From an uncultured Sphingobacteriales bacterium (GTDB lineage Bacteria > Bacteroidota > Bacteroidia > Chitinophagales > Chitinophagaceae), in the NCBI GenBank assembly GCA_946479435.1, contig CAMLFX010000133.1, positions 1-5,616 of the forward strand: 5,616 nt of DNA, read 5' to 3'. The notes beneath the pieces were generated by a model that searched no databases, was not told the origin of the DNA, and saw only the letters and a list, made by a program, of their open reading frames with translations. This document shows, piece by piece, positions 1 through 5,616 of the stretch (position 1 is the stretch's first letter; each line of letters begins with the position of its first letter). A program made the translations under genes and the position numbers.

Positions 1-48
1 TATTCTTCACAAAATGAAGATAGAAGAATTGTGATATACTTCCAAATA

Positions 49-74
49 AAAATAGCGAGACAAAATAGCGAGAC
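49..74. repeat. 13-bp perfect tandem duplication
   Basis: The 13-mer AAAATAGCGAGAC occurs twice head to tail (49-61 and 62-74) with no mismatch, followed by a further run of A. It ends inside the left arm of the adjacent terminator hairpin. It looks like a simple slippage duplication in non-coding DNA. No protein or known regulatory function is apparent. Confidence 0.85.
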
Positions 75-116
75 AAAAAGATAAAGGCCTTCAAATGAAG
101 GCCTTTATCTTTTTGT
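73..116 (-). terminator. Strong intrinsic terminator downstream of the HU gene, probably bidirectional
   Basis: Two perfectly complementary 20-nt arms (73-92 and 97-116) enclose a 4-nt loop, AAAT. The core is GGCC-containing (AAAGGCCTTC/GAAGGCCTTT). On either strand the distal arm ends in a T-rich run (ATCTTTTTGT), so the structure can act in both directions. It starts 10 bp past the stop of the leftward HU gene and is its natural terminator. It could also end a rightward transcript entering from beyond the left edge. Bases 1-72 hold no supported gene, only a weak 7-bp inverted repeat (2-8 with 23-29). Confidence 0.85.
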
Positions 117-126
117 AAGCAGTAGC

Positions 127-426
127 TTATTTCTTTTTAGCAGCAGCTTTTACACCACCTATCTTGTCAGAAAATTCCTTTCCTGCTTTGAATTTGGGTG
201 ATTTGCGGGCTTTGATCTTAATTGTTTCACCTGTTTGCGGGTTACGGCCATTGCGCGCTGCCCTTTGAGTAACAGAGAAAGTACCGAAGCCAACCAAAGT
301 AACTTTGTCACCTTTTTTCAAAGCACCAATGATACCATCAGTGAAAGAATCAAGAGCCATGTTAGCCTGAGCTTTAGTAAGGCCTGCATCAGCAGCCATT
401 TGATCAATTAATTCAGCTTTGTTCAT
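127..426 (-). CDS. hup: HU-family DNA-binding protein
   Basis: A nucleoid-associated protein of the HU/IHF family that binds and bends DNA as a dimer with little sequence preference. The 99 residues cover the whole fold. The N-terminal helical dimerisation region starts MNKAELIDQMA. The VTLVGFGTFSV strand follows at about 42-52. The beta-arm carries the family signature RNPQTGETIKI at 61-71, with Pro63 as the expected intercalating proline. The usual ARKSPKFKAGKEF segment closes the fold. The protein runs about nine residues past the common 90-residue length and ends in a small Ala/Lys tail (AAAKKK), which may add non-specific DNA contacts; that is inference. The start is the only sensible Met and has no Shine-Dalgarno sequence. 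The gene is monocistronic, with a perfect hairpin terminator just after it. The call is secure at family level, but HU paralogues cannot be told apart here. Confidence 0.97.
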   Translation of the reverse strand: MNKAELIDQMAADAGLTKAQANMALDSFTDGIIGALKKGDKVTLVGFGTFSVTQRAARNGRNPQTGETIKIKARKSPKFKAGKEFSDKIGGVKAAAKKK

Positions 427-564
427 ACTAAGTTGTTGTTTTAAAAAGTATTGAATGCGATGTTACAAAAAAAAATCTCTGAAATGTGCTACCAGAAAGA
501 AAATAATATCATTAAGTGGAAAAAAAGCCTGTAAACTGTGGATTTCGTAAGCTCAAAAAGCAGT

Positions 565-587
565 AAAAGCCTATATCCATGGCTTTT
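565..587 (-). terminator. Probable terminator of the RibD/DHFR-like gene
   Basis: AAAAGCC (565-571) and GGCTTTT (581-587) form a perfect 7-bp stem around a 9-nt loop. Read leftward, the hairpin begins about 10 nt after the stop codon at 597 and is followed by a T-rich stretch (TTTTACTGCTTTTT). That position and shape fit a factor-independent terminator, weaker than the one after the HU gene. The remaining non-coding DNA up to the HU start (427-564) should hold the HU promoter, but I see no exact TAnnTTTG box there. Confidence 0.5.
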
Positions 588-596
588 GCATTATAT

Positions 597-1151
597 TTAT
601 CGCAAGAGGGGTTTATAATACAGGATAATTACACCTGAACTGAATACCTTAGTCCTAAGCAGATTGAGCCTTGTTCTATATGCAGGATCTTGAAATAGGG
701 GCACACCTTTACCTATTATAATAGGATGCACCCACAAGCGAAATTCATCTATTAACCCATACCGAATAAAATCTTGCATAAGGCTACCACTGCCATATAT
801 AATGATATTGTCACCAGACTCCTGCTTTAGCTTTGATACTGCCAATTGAATGTTGCCATCTGCAACACGTGCATTCTTCCACATAGTCCTCTTCAGTGAA
901 TTTGAAAAAACCACTTTTTCATAATTATTCATCATAGTTGAGAACTCACTTGCAGGCGCTGTAGGCCAATATGCGGCCATCGCTTCATAAGTTACACGAC
1001 CTAGTATAATAGTACTGGCTGTTACAAGCTGTAGTTTTGCATGTATTGACATGTCATTATTCCACATAGGGAAATGCCAATTAAGATCGTTTTCAGGACC
1101 CGAAATAAACCCATCTAACGTAATATTGAGGGATGCAATAACCTTTCTCAT
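597..1151 (-). CDS. Dihydrofolate reductase-like (RibD C-terminal domain) family protein
   Basis: A soluble 184-residue single-domain protein of the RibD C-terminal/DHFR-like superfamily, probably an NAD(P)H-dependent reductase. Family hallmarks appear in order: MRKVIASLNITLDGFIS at the N-terminus, LGRVTYE at 50-56, KVVFSNSL at 79-86, a glycine-rich IIIYGSGSLMQ at 116-126 that should contact the dinucleotide phosphate, and LIDEFRLWVHPIIIGKG at 133-149. This resembles the stand-alone YyaP/YwjB type rather than folate-pathway DHFR or bifunctional RibD, since the deaminase domain is absent. The substrate is unknown and should not be assumed to be dihydrofolate. The gene diverges from a GlxA-type regulator, which may control it. 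No signal peptide or membrane segment is evident, and the reading frame is intact. Confidence 0.9.
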   Translation of the reverse strand: MRKVIASLNITLDGFISGPENDLNWHFPMWNNDMSIHAKLQLVTASTIILGRVTYEAMAAYWPTAPASEFSTMMNNYEKVVFSNSLKRTMWKNARVADGNIQLAVSKLKQESGDNIIIYGSGSLMQDFIRYGLIDEFRLWVHPIIIGKGVPLFQDPAYRTRLNLLRTKVFSSGVIILYYKPLLR

Positions 1152-1198
1152 ATCAAAAAAAACGCCTCAGAACAGTAACAAGCAAATAATATCGATAA

Positions 1199-1206
1199 CA
1201 AAAGTA
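1199..1206 (-). promoter_or_regulatory. Candidate -7 box for the DHFR-like gene
   Basis: On the minus strand this reads TACTTTTG, an exact match to the Bacteroidota sigma-A -7 consensus TAnnTTTG. It lies 47 nt before the start codon at 1151, giving a plausible leader of about 40 nt. No exact TTG -33 element lies at the expected distance; GTTATT is the nearest candidate. A short dyad TAGC-N6-GCTA (1205-1218) touches the box and could be an operator half, but four-base arms are weak evidence. Confidence 0.35.
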
Positions 1207-1289
1207 GCTAGTATGCTATGGAATAACGGGGGGTGAATACGCAGTATGTAATGGGCGTTTACGATTTATAGATTGTGTATCTTTATTAC

Positions 1290-2270
1290 ATGAAAAACGT
1301 TTCAATACTTGTGCCTGAAGAAGCTGTACTGGCTAGTATAGACGATCCACGATGCATATTTGCAGGCGTAAATGATTTCCTGACCGAAATGGGCAGGGAA
1401 CCTATTTTCAATATACAATTAGTTGGCTTAACTAAAGAAGTAAAACTACACGGCGGTCTTTTTACTGTACATACCGATAAGCTGATAAGCGAAGTAAAAA
1501 AAACAGACCTGGTATTTGTACCGGCACTTACCGGCAACATGAAGGCAGCTTTGGAAAAAAACAAAGCCTATATACCATGGTTGATAAAACAATATAACGC
1601 AGGCTCCGAAATTGCAAGTTTATGTATCGGTGCCTTTCTTTTAGCTTCTACCGGCTTATTGAACGGCAAACAATGTTCTACACACTGGAAATATGCAGAA
1701 ATATTCAGAGAAATGTTTCCTGAAATAGACTTAGTTGACGACCGCATTATAACAGAAGAACATCGCTTGTATTCAAGTGGTGGTGCTACTTCTTATTTCA
1801 ACCTGTTGCTATACCTGGTAGAAAAATATACGGATCGGGAAATAGCGATACTCACATCAAAAGTATATGCGCTGGAAATAGACCGTAAAAGCCAGTCTCC
1901 TTTTATTATGTTTAATGGGCAAAAGAGCCATGAAGATATTGAAGTAAAGAAGGCACAGGAATTCATTGAAAGTAATATAACCGAAAGGATATCGATAGAG
2001 TCTCTGGCAACCCGTTTTGCTGTTGGCAGGAGAAGCTTTGAAAAACGCTTTAAGAAAGCCACCAATAACACACCGGTGGAATATATACAACGTGTAAAGA
2101 TTGAAGCTGCAAAGCGCTACCTGGAAAACAGCAGAAAAAATGTAAATGAGGTAATGTATGATGTAGGTTATTCAGACAATAAAGCATTTCGTAATATTTT
2201 TAAGAGAATAACGGGCCTATCGCCTATAGACTATAGAAACAAATACAATAAAGAAGCCGCAATGGCATAA
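1290..2270 (+). CDS. GlxA-family transcriptional regulator (DJ-1/PfpI-like domain + AraC HTH)
   Basis: A two-domain cytoplasmic regulator of 326 residues, a typical GlxA-family length. Residues 1 to about 185 form a class I glutamine amidotransferase-like (DJ-1/PfpI) domain. Its nucleophile-elbow region reads [18 protein letters not shown], with Cys112, followed by the family's STHW (130-133). In this family the domain is generally taken as a ligand sensor rather than a proven enzyme. Residues about 218-318 are an AraC/XylS DNA-binding domain: first HTH around [20 protein letters not shown], second around [20 protein letters not shown], then the closing [12 protein letters not shown] at 1275 would add five residues (MYLYY), but the ATG at 1290 matches the usual family N-terminus ([13 protein letters not shown]), so I chose it. 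It diverges from the DHFR-like gene and is followed 35 bp later by cbpA. The inducer is unknown. Confidence 0.93.
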   Translation: MKNVSILVPEEAVLASIDDPRCIFAGVNDFLTEMGREPIFNIQLVGLTKEVKLHGGLFTVHTDKLISEVKKTDLVFVPALTGNMKAALEKNKAYIPWLIKQYNAGSEIASLCIGAFLLASTGLLNGKQCSTHWKYAEIFREMFPEIDLVDDRIITEEHRLYSSGGATSYFNLLLYLVEKYTDREIAILTSKVYALEIDRKSQSPFIMFNGQKSHEDIEVKKAQEFIESNITERISIESLATRFAVGRRSFEKRFKKATNNTPVEYIQRVKIEAAKRYLENSRKNVNEVMYDVGYSDNKAFRNIFKRITGLSPIDYRNKYNKEAAMA

Positions 2271-2305
2271 TATTTAGCAACACATATCCTGAAAACATAG
2301 CTGAA

Positions 2306-3220
2306 ATGGCTGATTATATAGATTATTATAAAGTTTTGGGCTTAGACAAAAAGGCAAGTACTGATGATATTAAAAAAGCCTACCGAAAACTTGCAAGAAA
2401 ATATCACCCTGACCTAAACCCAAATAACGCGGATGCACAAAGAACCTTTCAACAAATAAATGAAGCGAATGAGGTATTGAGTGATCCTGAAAAACGTAAG
2501 AAGTACGACCAGTACGGTGAAAACTGGAAACATGCCGACCAATTTGAACAGGCAAGACAGCAACAAGGTGGAAGACAACAAGGTGGAAATTTTGAAGGAT
2601 TTGGCGATGATTTTAGTGGTTTTGGCGGAGGTAGCGGTGGTTTTTCTGATTTTTTTGAGCAGATGTTTGGCAATATGGGAGGACAACGAAGTACCGGTAA
2701 TGTAAAATTTAAAGGCAGCGACCTGCAGGCCGAGCTTAATATGTCATTAAAGGATGCATATACTACACGGCAGGAGGTTATAACTATCAACGACAAGAAA
2801 GTACGCATAACTATACCGGCAGGTATTGAAGACGGGCAGATAATAAAACTAAAAGGTTATGGCGGCAATGGTGTAAATGGCGGACCAAACGGAGATCTTT
2901 ATATAACATTCCGTATAAACAACAATACAAAGTTTAAACGCCTGGGTAACGATCTATATACTACGATTAGCATACCGCTATATACGGCAATATTAGGTGG
3001 TGAAATAATAATTGATACACTTGGTGGTAAGATAAAACTTAAGATTGCACCCGAGACACAGAATAACACGCAGATACGAGTAAAAGGAAAAGGATTCCCT
3101 GTTTATAAAAAAGATGGCACGTATGGAGACCTATATGTGACTTATGACGTAAAAATACCTACCAACCTTACTGAAAAGCAAAAAAAATTGTTCAGGCAGT
3201 TAGCAAATGAAAACAAGTAA
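2306..3220 (+). CDS. cbpA: CbpA-type J-domain co-chaperone (DnaJ class II)
   Basis: A cytoplasmic Hsp40 that stimulates DnaK ATPase activity and delivers substrates. The 304 residues show a J domain at about 5-70 ([13 protein letters not shown], catalytic HPD at 34-36, closing [10 protein letters not shown]). A Gly/Phe- and Gln-rich linker follows at about 85-128 ([19 protein letters not shown]). The C-terminal substrate-binding beta domains span about 135-288, with repeated GYG/GDLY motifs (KGYGGNG, GDLYITF, KGKGFPV, GDLYVTY). The DnaJ zinc-finger CxxCxGxG repeats are absent, which separates it from housekeeping DnaJ and matches CbpA. The CbpM gene begins 2 bp after the stop, which strongly supports the CbpA assignment. 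No separate promoter match is obvious in the 35-bp gap after the GlxA-type gene, so read-through from there is possible. Confidence 0.95.
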   Translation: MADYIDYYKVLGLDKKASTDDIKKAYRKLARKYHPDLNPNNADAQRTFQQINEANEVLSDPEKRKKYDQYGENWKHADQFEQARQQQGGRQQGGNFEGFGDDFSGFGGGSGGFSDFFEQMFGNMGGQRSTGNVKFKGSDLQAELNMSLKDAYTTRQEVITINDKKVRITIPAGIEDGQIIKLKGYGGNGVNGGPNGDLYITFRINNNTKFKRLGNDLYTTISIPLYTAILGGEIIIDTLGGKIKLKIAPETQNNTQIRVKGKGFPVYKKDGTYGDLYVTYDVKIPTNLTEKQKKLFRQLANENK

Positions 3221-3222
3221 TT

Positions 3223-3516
3223 ATGGAAAATACAGACTTGATATTAGCTGATGACTTCTGTGTACATCACCATGTGTCTTATACATTCATTAGCCAGTTA
3301 AATGACGCAGGGTTGATTGAGGTTGTGACGATAGATGAGCAGCATTTTTTGCCAATAGAAAAACTTAGAGAAATAGAAAAACTAACAAGCTTTTATACTG
3401 ATCTTGATATAAACGTAGAAGGGATAGAAGTTATATCACATTTGCTGCAGCAAATGAAAGGATTGCAGCAGCAACTGAAGGAAGCACAGAATCGTTTAGG
3501 TTTGTACGAGGATTAG
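3223..3516 (+). CDS. cbpM: Chaperone modulator CbpM
   Basis: A small (97-residue) MerR-HTH-like protein of the CbpM family. In E. coli, CbpM binds the J domain of CbpA and blocks its interaction with DnaK. The N-terminal half (MENTDLILADDFCVHHHVSY, then FISQLNDAGLIEV and FLPIEKLREIEKL) has the short helix/wing layout of the family. The second half (DLDINVEGIEVISHLLQQMK onward) becomes a Leu/Gln-rich amphipathic helix (about 68-92), probably a coiled coil. The ATG lies 2 bp after the cbpA stop, so the pair is almost certainly co-transcribed and co-translated. The stop codon overlaps by 4 bp the end of the convergent Rrf2 gene, leaving no room for a dedicated intergenic terminator. Identification rests on family pattern plus neighbour and is good though not absolute. 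Confidence 0.88.
   Translation: MENTDLILADDFCVHHHVSYTFISQLNDAGLIEVVTIDEQHFLPIEKLREIEKLTSFYTDLDINVEGIEVISHLLQQMKGLQQQLKEAQNRLGLYED
3439..3456. repeat. Perfect 18-bp palindrome within cbpM
   Basis: CATTTGCTGCAGCAAATG is identical to its own reverse complement. As RNA it could form a 7-bp stem with a TGCA loop on either strand. It encodes the HLLQQM stretch of CbpM, and the codon run TTG-CTG-CAG-CAA is itself the palindromic core, so it may simply reflect a Leu-Leu-Gln-Gln motif. It lies about 57 bp past the stop of the leftward Rrf2 gene. No T-run follows on either strand, so it is not a classical terminator. Confidence 0.6.
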
Positions 3517-3992
3517 GAAAGTTTGACAGGGGTCGTCAATGTTTCTTTAAGAATAGTTTCAAGGATAGAAGACTCTCCTTCATGGCTGGCAAGATGCTGT
3601 AATGTTATCTTATTTAATAATTCATCCACAGCAAATTGTACCATTTGCCATAACGATCTTGCAGAACAATCGACAGAGTTGTTACAAAGCTTAGGCATAC
3701 CCGAATGTGACTTACAAAAGTCATCATCAAACAATGCACCGCCCAATGCTTTAAGCACATCGTTTATTATTATCTCGCTTGAAGGCCTTGCTAAAACATA
3801 GCCACCTTTATTACCCGGTGTACTATTAATAAAACCCGCCATGCGTAATACACGGGTAAGTTTAGCAACGTAGTGGCTCGATAAACCATCTGCATCGCTT
3901 AATTGTGGAATACTCAGCCCTTGGGGTTGCTTGCAGGCAGCAATCCGTATCAACACACGTAAACCATATTCTTCCTGGGCTGTTATTTTCAT
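3513..3992 (-). CDS. Rrf2-family transcriptional regulator, IscR-like, probable suf regulator
   Basis: A 159-residue Rrf2-family DNA-binding protein. The N-terminal winged helix-turn-helix has the standard family pattern: MKITAQEEYGLRVLIRIAA, a recognition region SSHYVAKLTRVLRMAGF, and the wing PGNKGGYVLARP at 59-70. After the DNA-binding domain comes a cysteine cluster, Cys93-x9-Cys103-x5-Cys109, followed by the family-like SLWQMVQFAVDELLNKITLQ. In E. coli IscR the corresponding cluster is C-x5-C-x5-C plus a His three residues after the last Cys, and it binds [2Fe-2S]. Here that His position is Arg112, while His96 lies close to Cys93. The gene is last in the suf unit, 9 bp after the DUF59 gene, so feedback sensing of cluster supply is the likely role; that is inferred from context. 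The 3' end overlaps cbpM. Confidence 0.9.
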   Translation of the reverse strand: MKITAQEEYGLRVLIRIAACKQPQGLSIPQLSDADGLSSHYVAKLTRVLRMAGFINSTPGNKGGYVLARPSSEIIINDVLKALGGALFDDDFCKSHSGMPKLCNNSVDCSARSLWQMVQFAVDELLNKITLQHLASHEGESSILETILKETLTTPVKLS

Positions 3993-4001
3993 ACTTTAAG
4001 T

Positions 4002-4313
4002 TTATAGCATTCCCATTTCTAGTCTTGCAACTTCCGACATCATACTTTTATCCCATGCCGGTGTCCAGGTTACCGCCACATGCACATCATTAACCCCTTC
4101 TATTTCTCTTACTTTCTGATCTACTTCTATAGGTAATGATTGTGCTGCCGGGCAGTTAGGTGCTGTCAGCGTCATTACTATCTGCACATTATTGATAGGC
4201 AATACATCTACTTCGTAGATTAGGCCCATTTCATAAATGTTCACAGGTATTTCGGGATCGAAGATCGTGTGCAGACAATCAATTACCTTTTGTTTCAATT
4301 CACTTGTTTCCAT
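4002..4313 (-). CDS. SUF-associated DUF59/MIP18 family iron-sulfur assembly protein (SufT-like)
   Basis: A small cytoplasmic protein (103 residues) consisting of one MIP18/DUF59 domain, the fold shared by SufT, PaaD and eukaryotic CIA2. Conserved blocks are all present: TIFDPEIPVNIYEMGLIYEV at 16-35, TLTAPNCPAAQSLP at 48-61 with the family's conserved Cys54, and the C-terminal TWTPAWDKSMMSEVARLEMG at 82-101. Members found in suf operons take part in maturation or delivery of Fe-S clusters, but their exact biochemical step is not settled. Its ATG overlaps the stop of sufE (TAATG), which suggests coupled translation, and the Rrf2 gene follows 9 bp later. It is shorter than the long SufT form, so I leave the symbol blank. 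Confidence 0.92.
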   Translation of the reverse strand: METSELKQKVIDCLHTIFDPEIPVNIYEMGLIYEVDVLPINNVQIVMTLTAPNCPAAQSLPIEVDQKVREIEGVNDVHVAVTWTPAWDKSMMSEVARLEMGML

Positions 4314-4756
4314 TACGCTTTCATTTCGGTTTTCAATTTGTAAGCAAGCGCATAATTTTTCATCTGCTTTATCATTGAGACCAAACCATTGGAACGGGTT
4401 TGTGCCAAATGACTTTTCATTCCTATCTCATCTATAAAGCCAAGATCAGCATTTATAATTTCTTCAGGTGAATGGTTTGATAGGACCCTTATCAGCATAC
4501 TGATCAAACCCTTTACAATTACAGCATCACTATCGGCCCTGTAAGTCACTTTGCCATTTTCGTAAAATGATGCCAGCCATACAGTAGACTGACAGCCCTT
4601 TACCTTAAGTTCGTCTACCTTATATTGATCGTCAAGCGGCAGGAGCTTTTTGCCAAGATCGATGATGTATTCGTATTTATCTTCCCAATTGTCGAACAAT
4701 GCAAATTCATCAATTATTTCTTTTTCTATTTCCGGTATGCTTTGATTGTGGCTCAT
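4313..4756 (-). CDS. sufE: SufE, sulfur-transfer partner of SufS
   Basis: A 147-residue cytoplasmic SufE-family protein. It accepts persulfide sulfur from SufS, boosts desulfurase activity, and passes sulfur to the SufBCD scaffold. The acceptor cysteine sits in the hallmark KVKGCQSTVW (Cys55; Cys51 in E. coli SufE). Upstream is the typical helical DNWEDKYEYIIDLGKKL (22-38). Downstream are KGLISMLIRVLSNHSPEEI (82-100) and the conserved C-terminal HLAQTRSNGLVSMI (116-129). The stop of sufS and the ATG here share one base (TAATG), and the same arrangement recurs at the next junction. Full length and intact. Confidence 0.96.
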   Translation of the reverse strand: MSHNQSIPEIEKEIIDEFALFDNWEDKYEYIIDLGKKLLPLDDQYKVDELKVKGCQSTVWLASFYENGKVTYRADSDAVIVKGLISMLIRVLSNHSPEEIINADLGFIDEIGMKSHLAQTRSNGLVSMIKQMKNYALAYKLKTEMKA

Positions 4757-5616
4757 TACAATAGCATTTTAATACACTTTTTCAATCCCGCTACCAATCC
4801 ATCTATCTCTTCAAAAGTATTGTACATAGCAAATGAAGCGCGTATAGTACCGGGAATATTGAAGCGGCTCATAAGTGGCTGCGCGCAGTGATGTCCCGTC
4901 CTCACAGCTATGCCCTGATTATCCAGCAATACACCTATATCCTGCGGGTGAACTCCATCAATAATAAATGAAACTACACTTGCTTTATGCTTAGCTGTAC
5001 CAATGATATGTAAACCGGGAATTTGCTCTAATTGCGTGGTAGCATATTTCAACAGCTCATGCTCATATTCGGCAATAGTTTTCTTCCCAAATTTTTCAAT
5101 AAATTCTATACTTGCTTTAAAAGCAATTACATCGGCGATATTCGGTGTACCTGCCTCAAACTTATATGGCAGATCGTTGTAAGTAGATTTTTCGAAGGTT
5201 ACTTCTTTTATCATTTCACCACCACCAAGAAATACAGGCATTGCTTCCAGGATTTCCCTTTTGCCATATAGTACCCCCATACCTGTAGGGCCATATAATT
5301 TGTGCGCAGAGAAAGCAAAGAAGTCACAATCCATATCCTGCACATCAATATCGAGGTGTACGGTTGACTGTGCGCCATCTACTAATACCACAGCCCCAAC
5401 TGCATGTGCAGCACTAATCATCTCCTTAACAGGATTAATAGTGCCCAGTGCATTTGATATATGCACTATCGATACTAGTTTTGTTTTATTGCTGAGCAGT
5501 TTCTTATACTCATCCATCAAAAGCTCTCCCTTATCGTTGATAGGAATAACTTTTAGTACGGCTCCTTTCTCTAAACATAATATTTGCCAGGGAACTATAT
5601 TGGAATGGTGCTCCAT
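4756..5616 (-). CDS. sufS: Cysteine desulfurase SufS (N-terminus beyond window edge)
   Basis: A PLP-dependent class V aminotransferase-fold enzyme that converts cysteine to alanine and holds the sulfur as a persulfide for SufE. The visible 286 residues are the C-terminal two thirds. Landmarks, counted from the edge: EHHSNIVPWQ with the PLP-stacking His3, VDGAQS with Asp80 for the pyridine nitrogen, FSAHKLYGPTGMG with the Schiff-base Lys106, RTGHHCAQP with catalytic Cys244, and TIRAS with Arg259 for the substrate carboxylate. Each matches E. coli SufS (His123, Lys226, Cys364, Arg379) with a constant offset of 120. So about 120 residues lie past the right edge, and the Met at the edge is internal, not the start. 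The Cys loop context fits the group II (SufS/CsdA) type. Upstream genes are probably sufBCD. Confidence 0.96.
   Translation of the reverse strand: MEHHSNIVPWQILCLEKGAVLKVIPINDKGELLMDEYKKLLSNKTKLVSIVHISNALGTINPVKEMISAAHAVGAVVLVDGAQSTVHLDIDVQDMDCDFFAFSAHKLYGPTGMGVLYGKREILEAMPVFLGGGEMIKEVTFEKSTYNDLPYKFEAGTPNIADVIAFKASIEFIEKFGKKTIAEYEHELLKYATTQLEQIPGLHIIGTAKHKASVVSFIIDGVHPQDIGVLLDNQGIAVRTGHHCAQPLMSRFNIPGTIRASFAMYNTFEEIDGLVAGLKKCIKMLL

Noticed and set aside
443..468. TACTTTTT on the minus strand (443-450) with TTG (466-468) upstream, a possible HU promoter.
   Set aside because: It has one mismatch to TAnnTTTG, the spacing to TTG is short (15 nt), and A/T runs make such matches frequent here.
1051..1236. 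A 61-codon rightward open frame across the start of the DHFR-like gene.
   Set aside because: It is mostly antisense to a well-supported gene, has no recognisable domain, and its composition is that of a shadow frame.
1160..1260. A 7-bp inverted pair, AAACGCC (1160-1166) and GGCGTTT (1254-1260), near the two ends of the divergent intergenic region, suggestive of a looping operator.
   Set aside because: A 7-bp match within 138 bp is expected about once in every two such regions by chance, and no third copy or longer extension supports it.
1278..1285. TATCTTTA just before the GlxA-type start, a one-mismatch -7 box implying an almost leaderless transcript.
   Set aside because: The conserved final G is missing, no TTG lies at the -33 distance, and the position is too close to the ATG to accept without start-site data.
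2449..2808. A 119-codon leftward open frame within cbpA, rich in Pro, Cys and Ser.
   Set aside because: It is antisense to the Gly/Phe-rich linker of CbpA, whose GGN/TTT codons read as Pro/Cys/Lys-rich on the other strand. No independent support exists.
3523..3548. TTGAC-N7-GTCAA followed by TGTTTCTTT just after the cbpM stop, a possible terminator.
   Set aside because: The 5-bp stem is weak and the T tract is interrupted. It also lies in the coding 3' end of the Rrf2 gene.
5614..5616. Met codon at the right edge as the sufS start.
   Set aside because: Alignment of catalytic landmarks with E. coli SufS shows a constant 120-residue offset, so this Met is internal and the gene continues past the edge.

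Overview
The window looks like ordinary chromosomal sequence from an AT-rich member of the Bacteroidota. The inference rests on three things: starts lack clear Shine-Dalgarno sequences, one upstream region carries an exact match to the Bacteroidota -7 box (TAnnTTTG), and the sufS-sufE-DUF59 order is common in that phylum. The proteins would suit a Chitinophagaceae- or Sphingobacteriia-like organism, but I cannot fix the genus from sequence alone. No mobile element, CRISPR array, tRNA or rRNA is visible.

Left part (1-1151). After a non-coding left end with a 13-bp tandem duplication and a strong perfect hairpin terminator, there are two leftward genes. One is an HU-family nucleoid protein. The other is a small reductase of the RibD C-terminal/dihydrofolate-reductase-like superfamily, with its own terminator-like hairpin.

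Middle (1152-3516). Divergent from the reductase is a GlxA-type regulator (DJ-1/PfpI-like domain plus AraC helix-turn-helix). The 138-bp space between them probably holds both promoters. The same strand continues into a CbpA-type J-domain co-chaperone and, 2 bp later, its small partner CbpM. This is a compact protein-quality-control pair.

Right part (3513-5616, leftward). This is the distal end of a suf iron-sulfur cluster operon: sufS (cut by the window edge, about 120 N-terminal residues missing), sufE, a DUF59/MIP18 SufT-like protein, and an Rrf2-family regulator with an IscR-like cysteine cluster. The first three genes are joined by TAATG stop/start overlaps. SufS takes sulfur from cysteine, SufE relays it to the scaffold (whose genes presumably lie beyond the right edge), the DUF59 protein helps maturation or transfer, and the Rrf2 protein may sense cluster supply and control the operon. 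The suf and cbpA-cbpM units converge with overlapping stop codons.

I found no clearly new system. The points most worth checking are the cluster ligands of the operon-terminal Rrf2 protein, the overlapping convergent 3' ends, a perfect 18-bp palindrome inside cbpM, and the divergent regulator/reductase pair.
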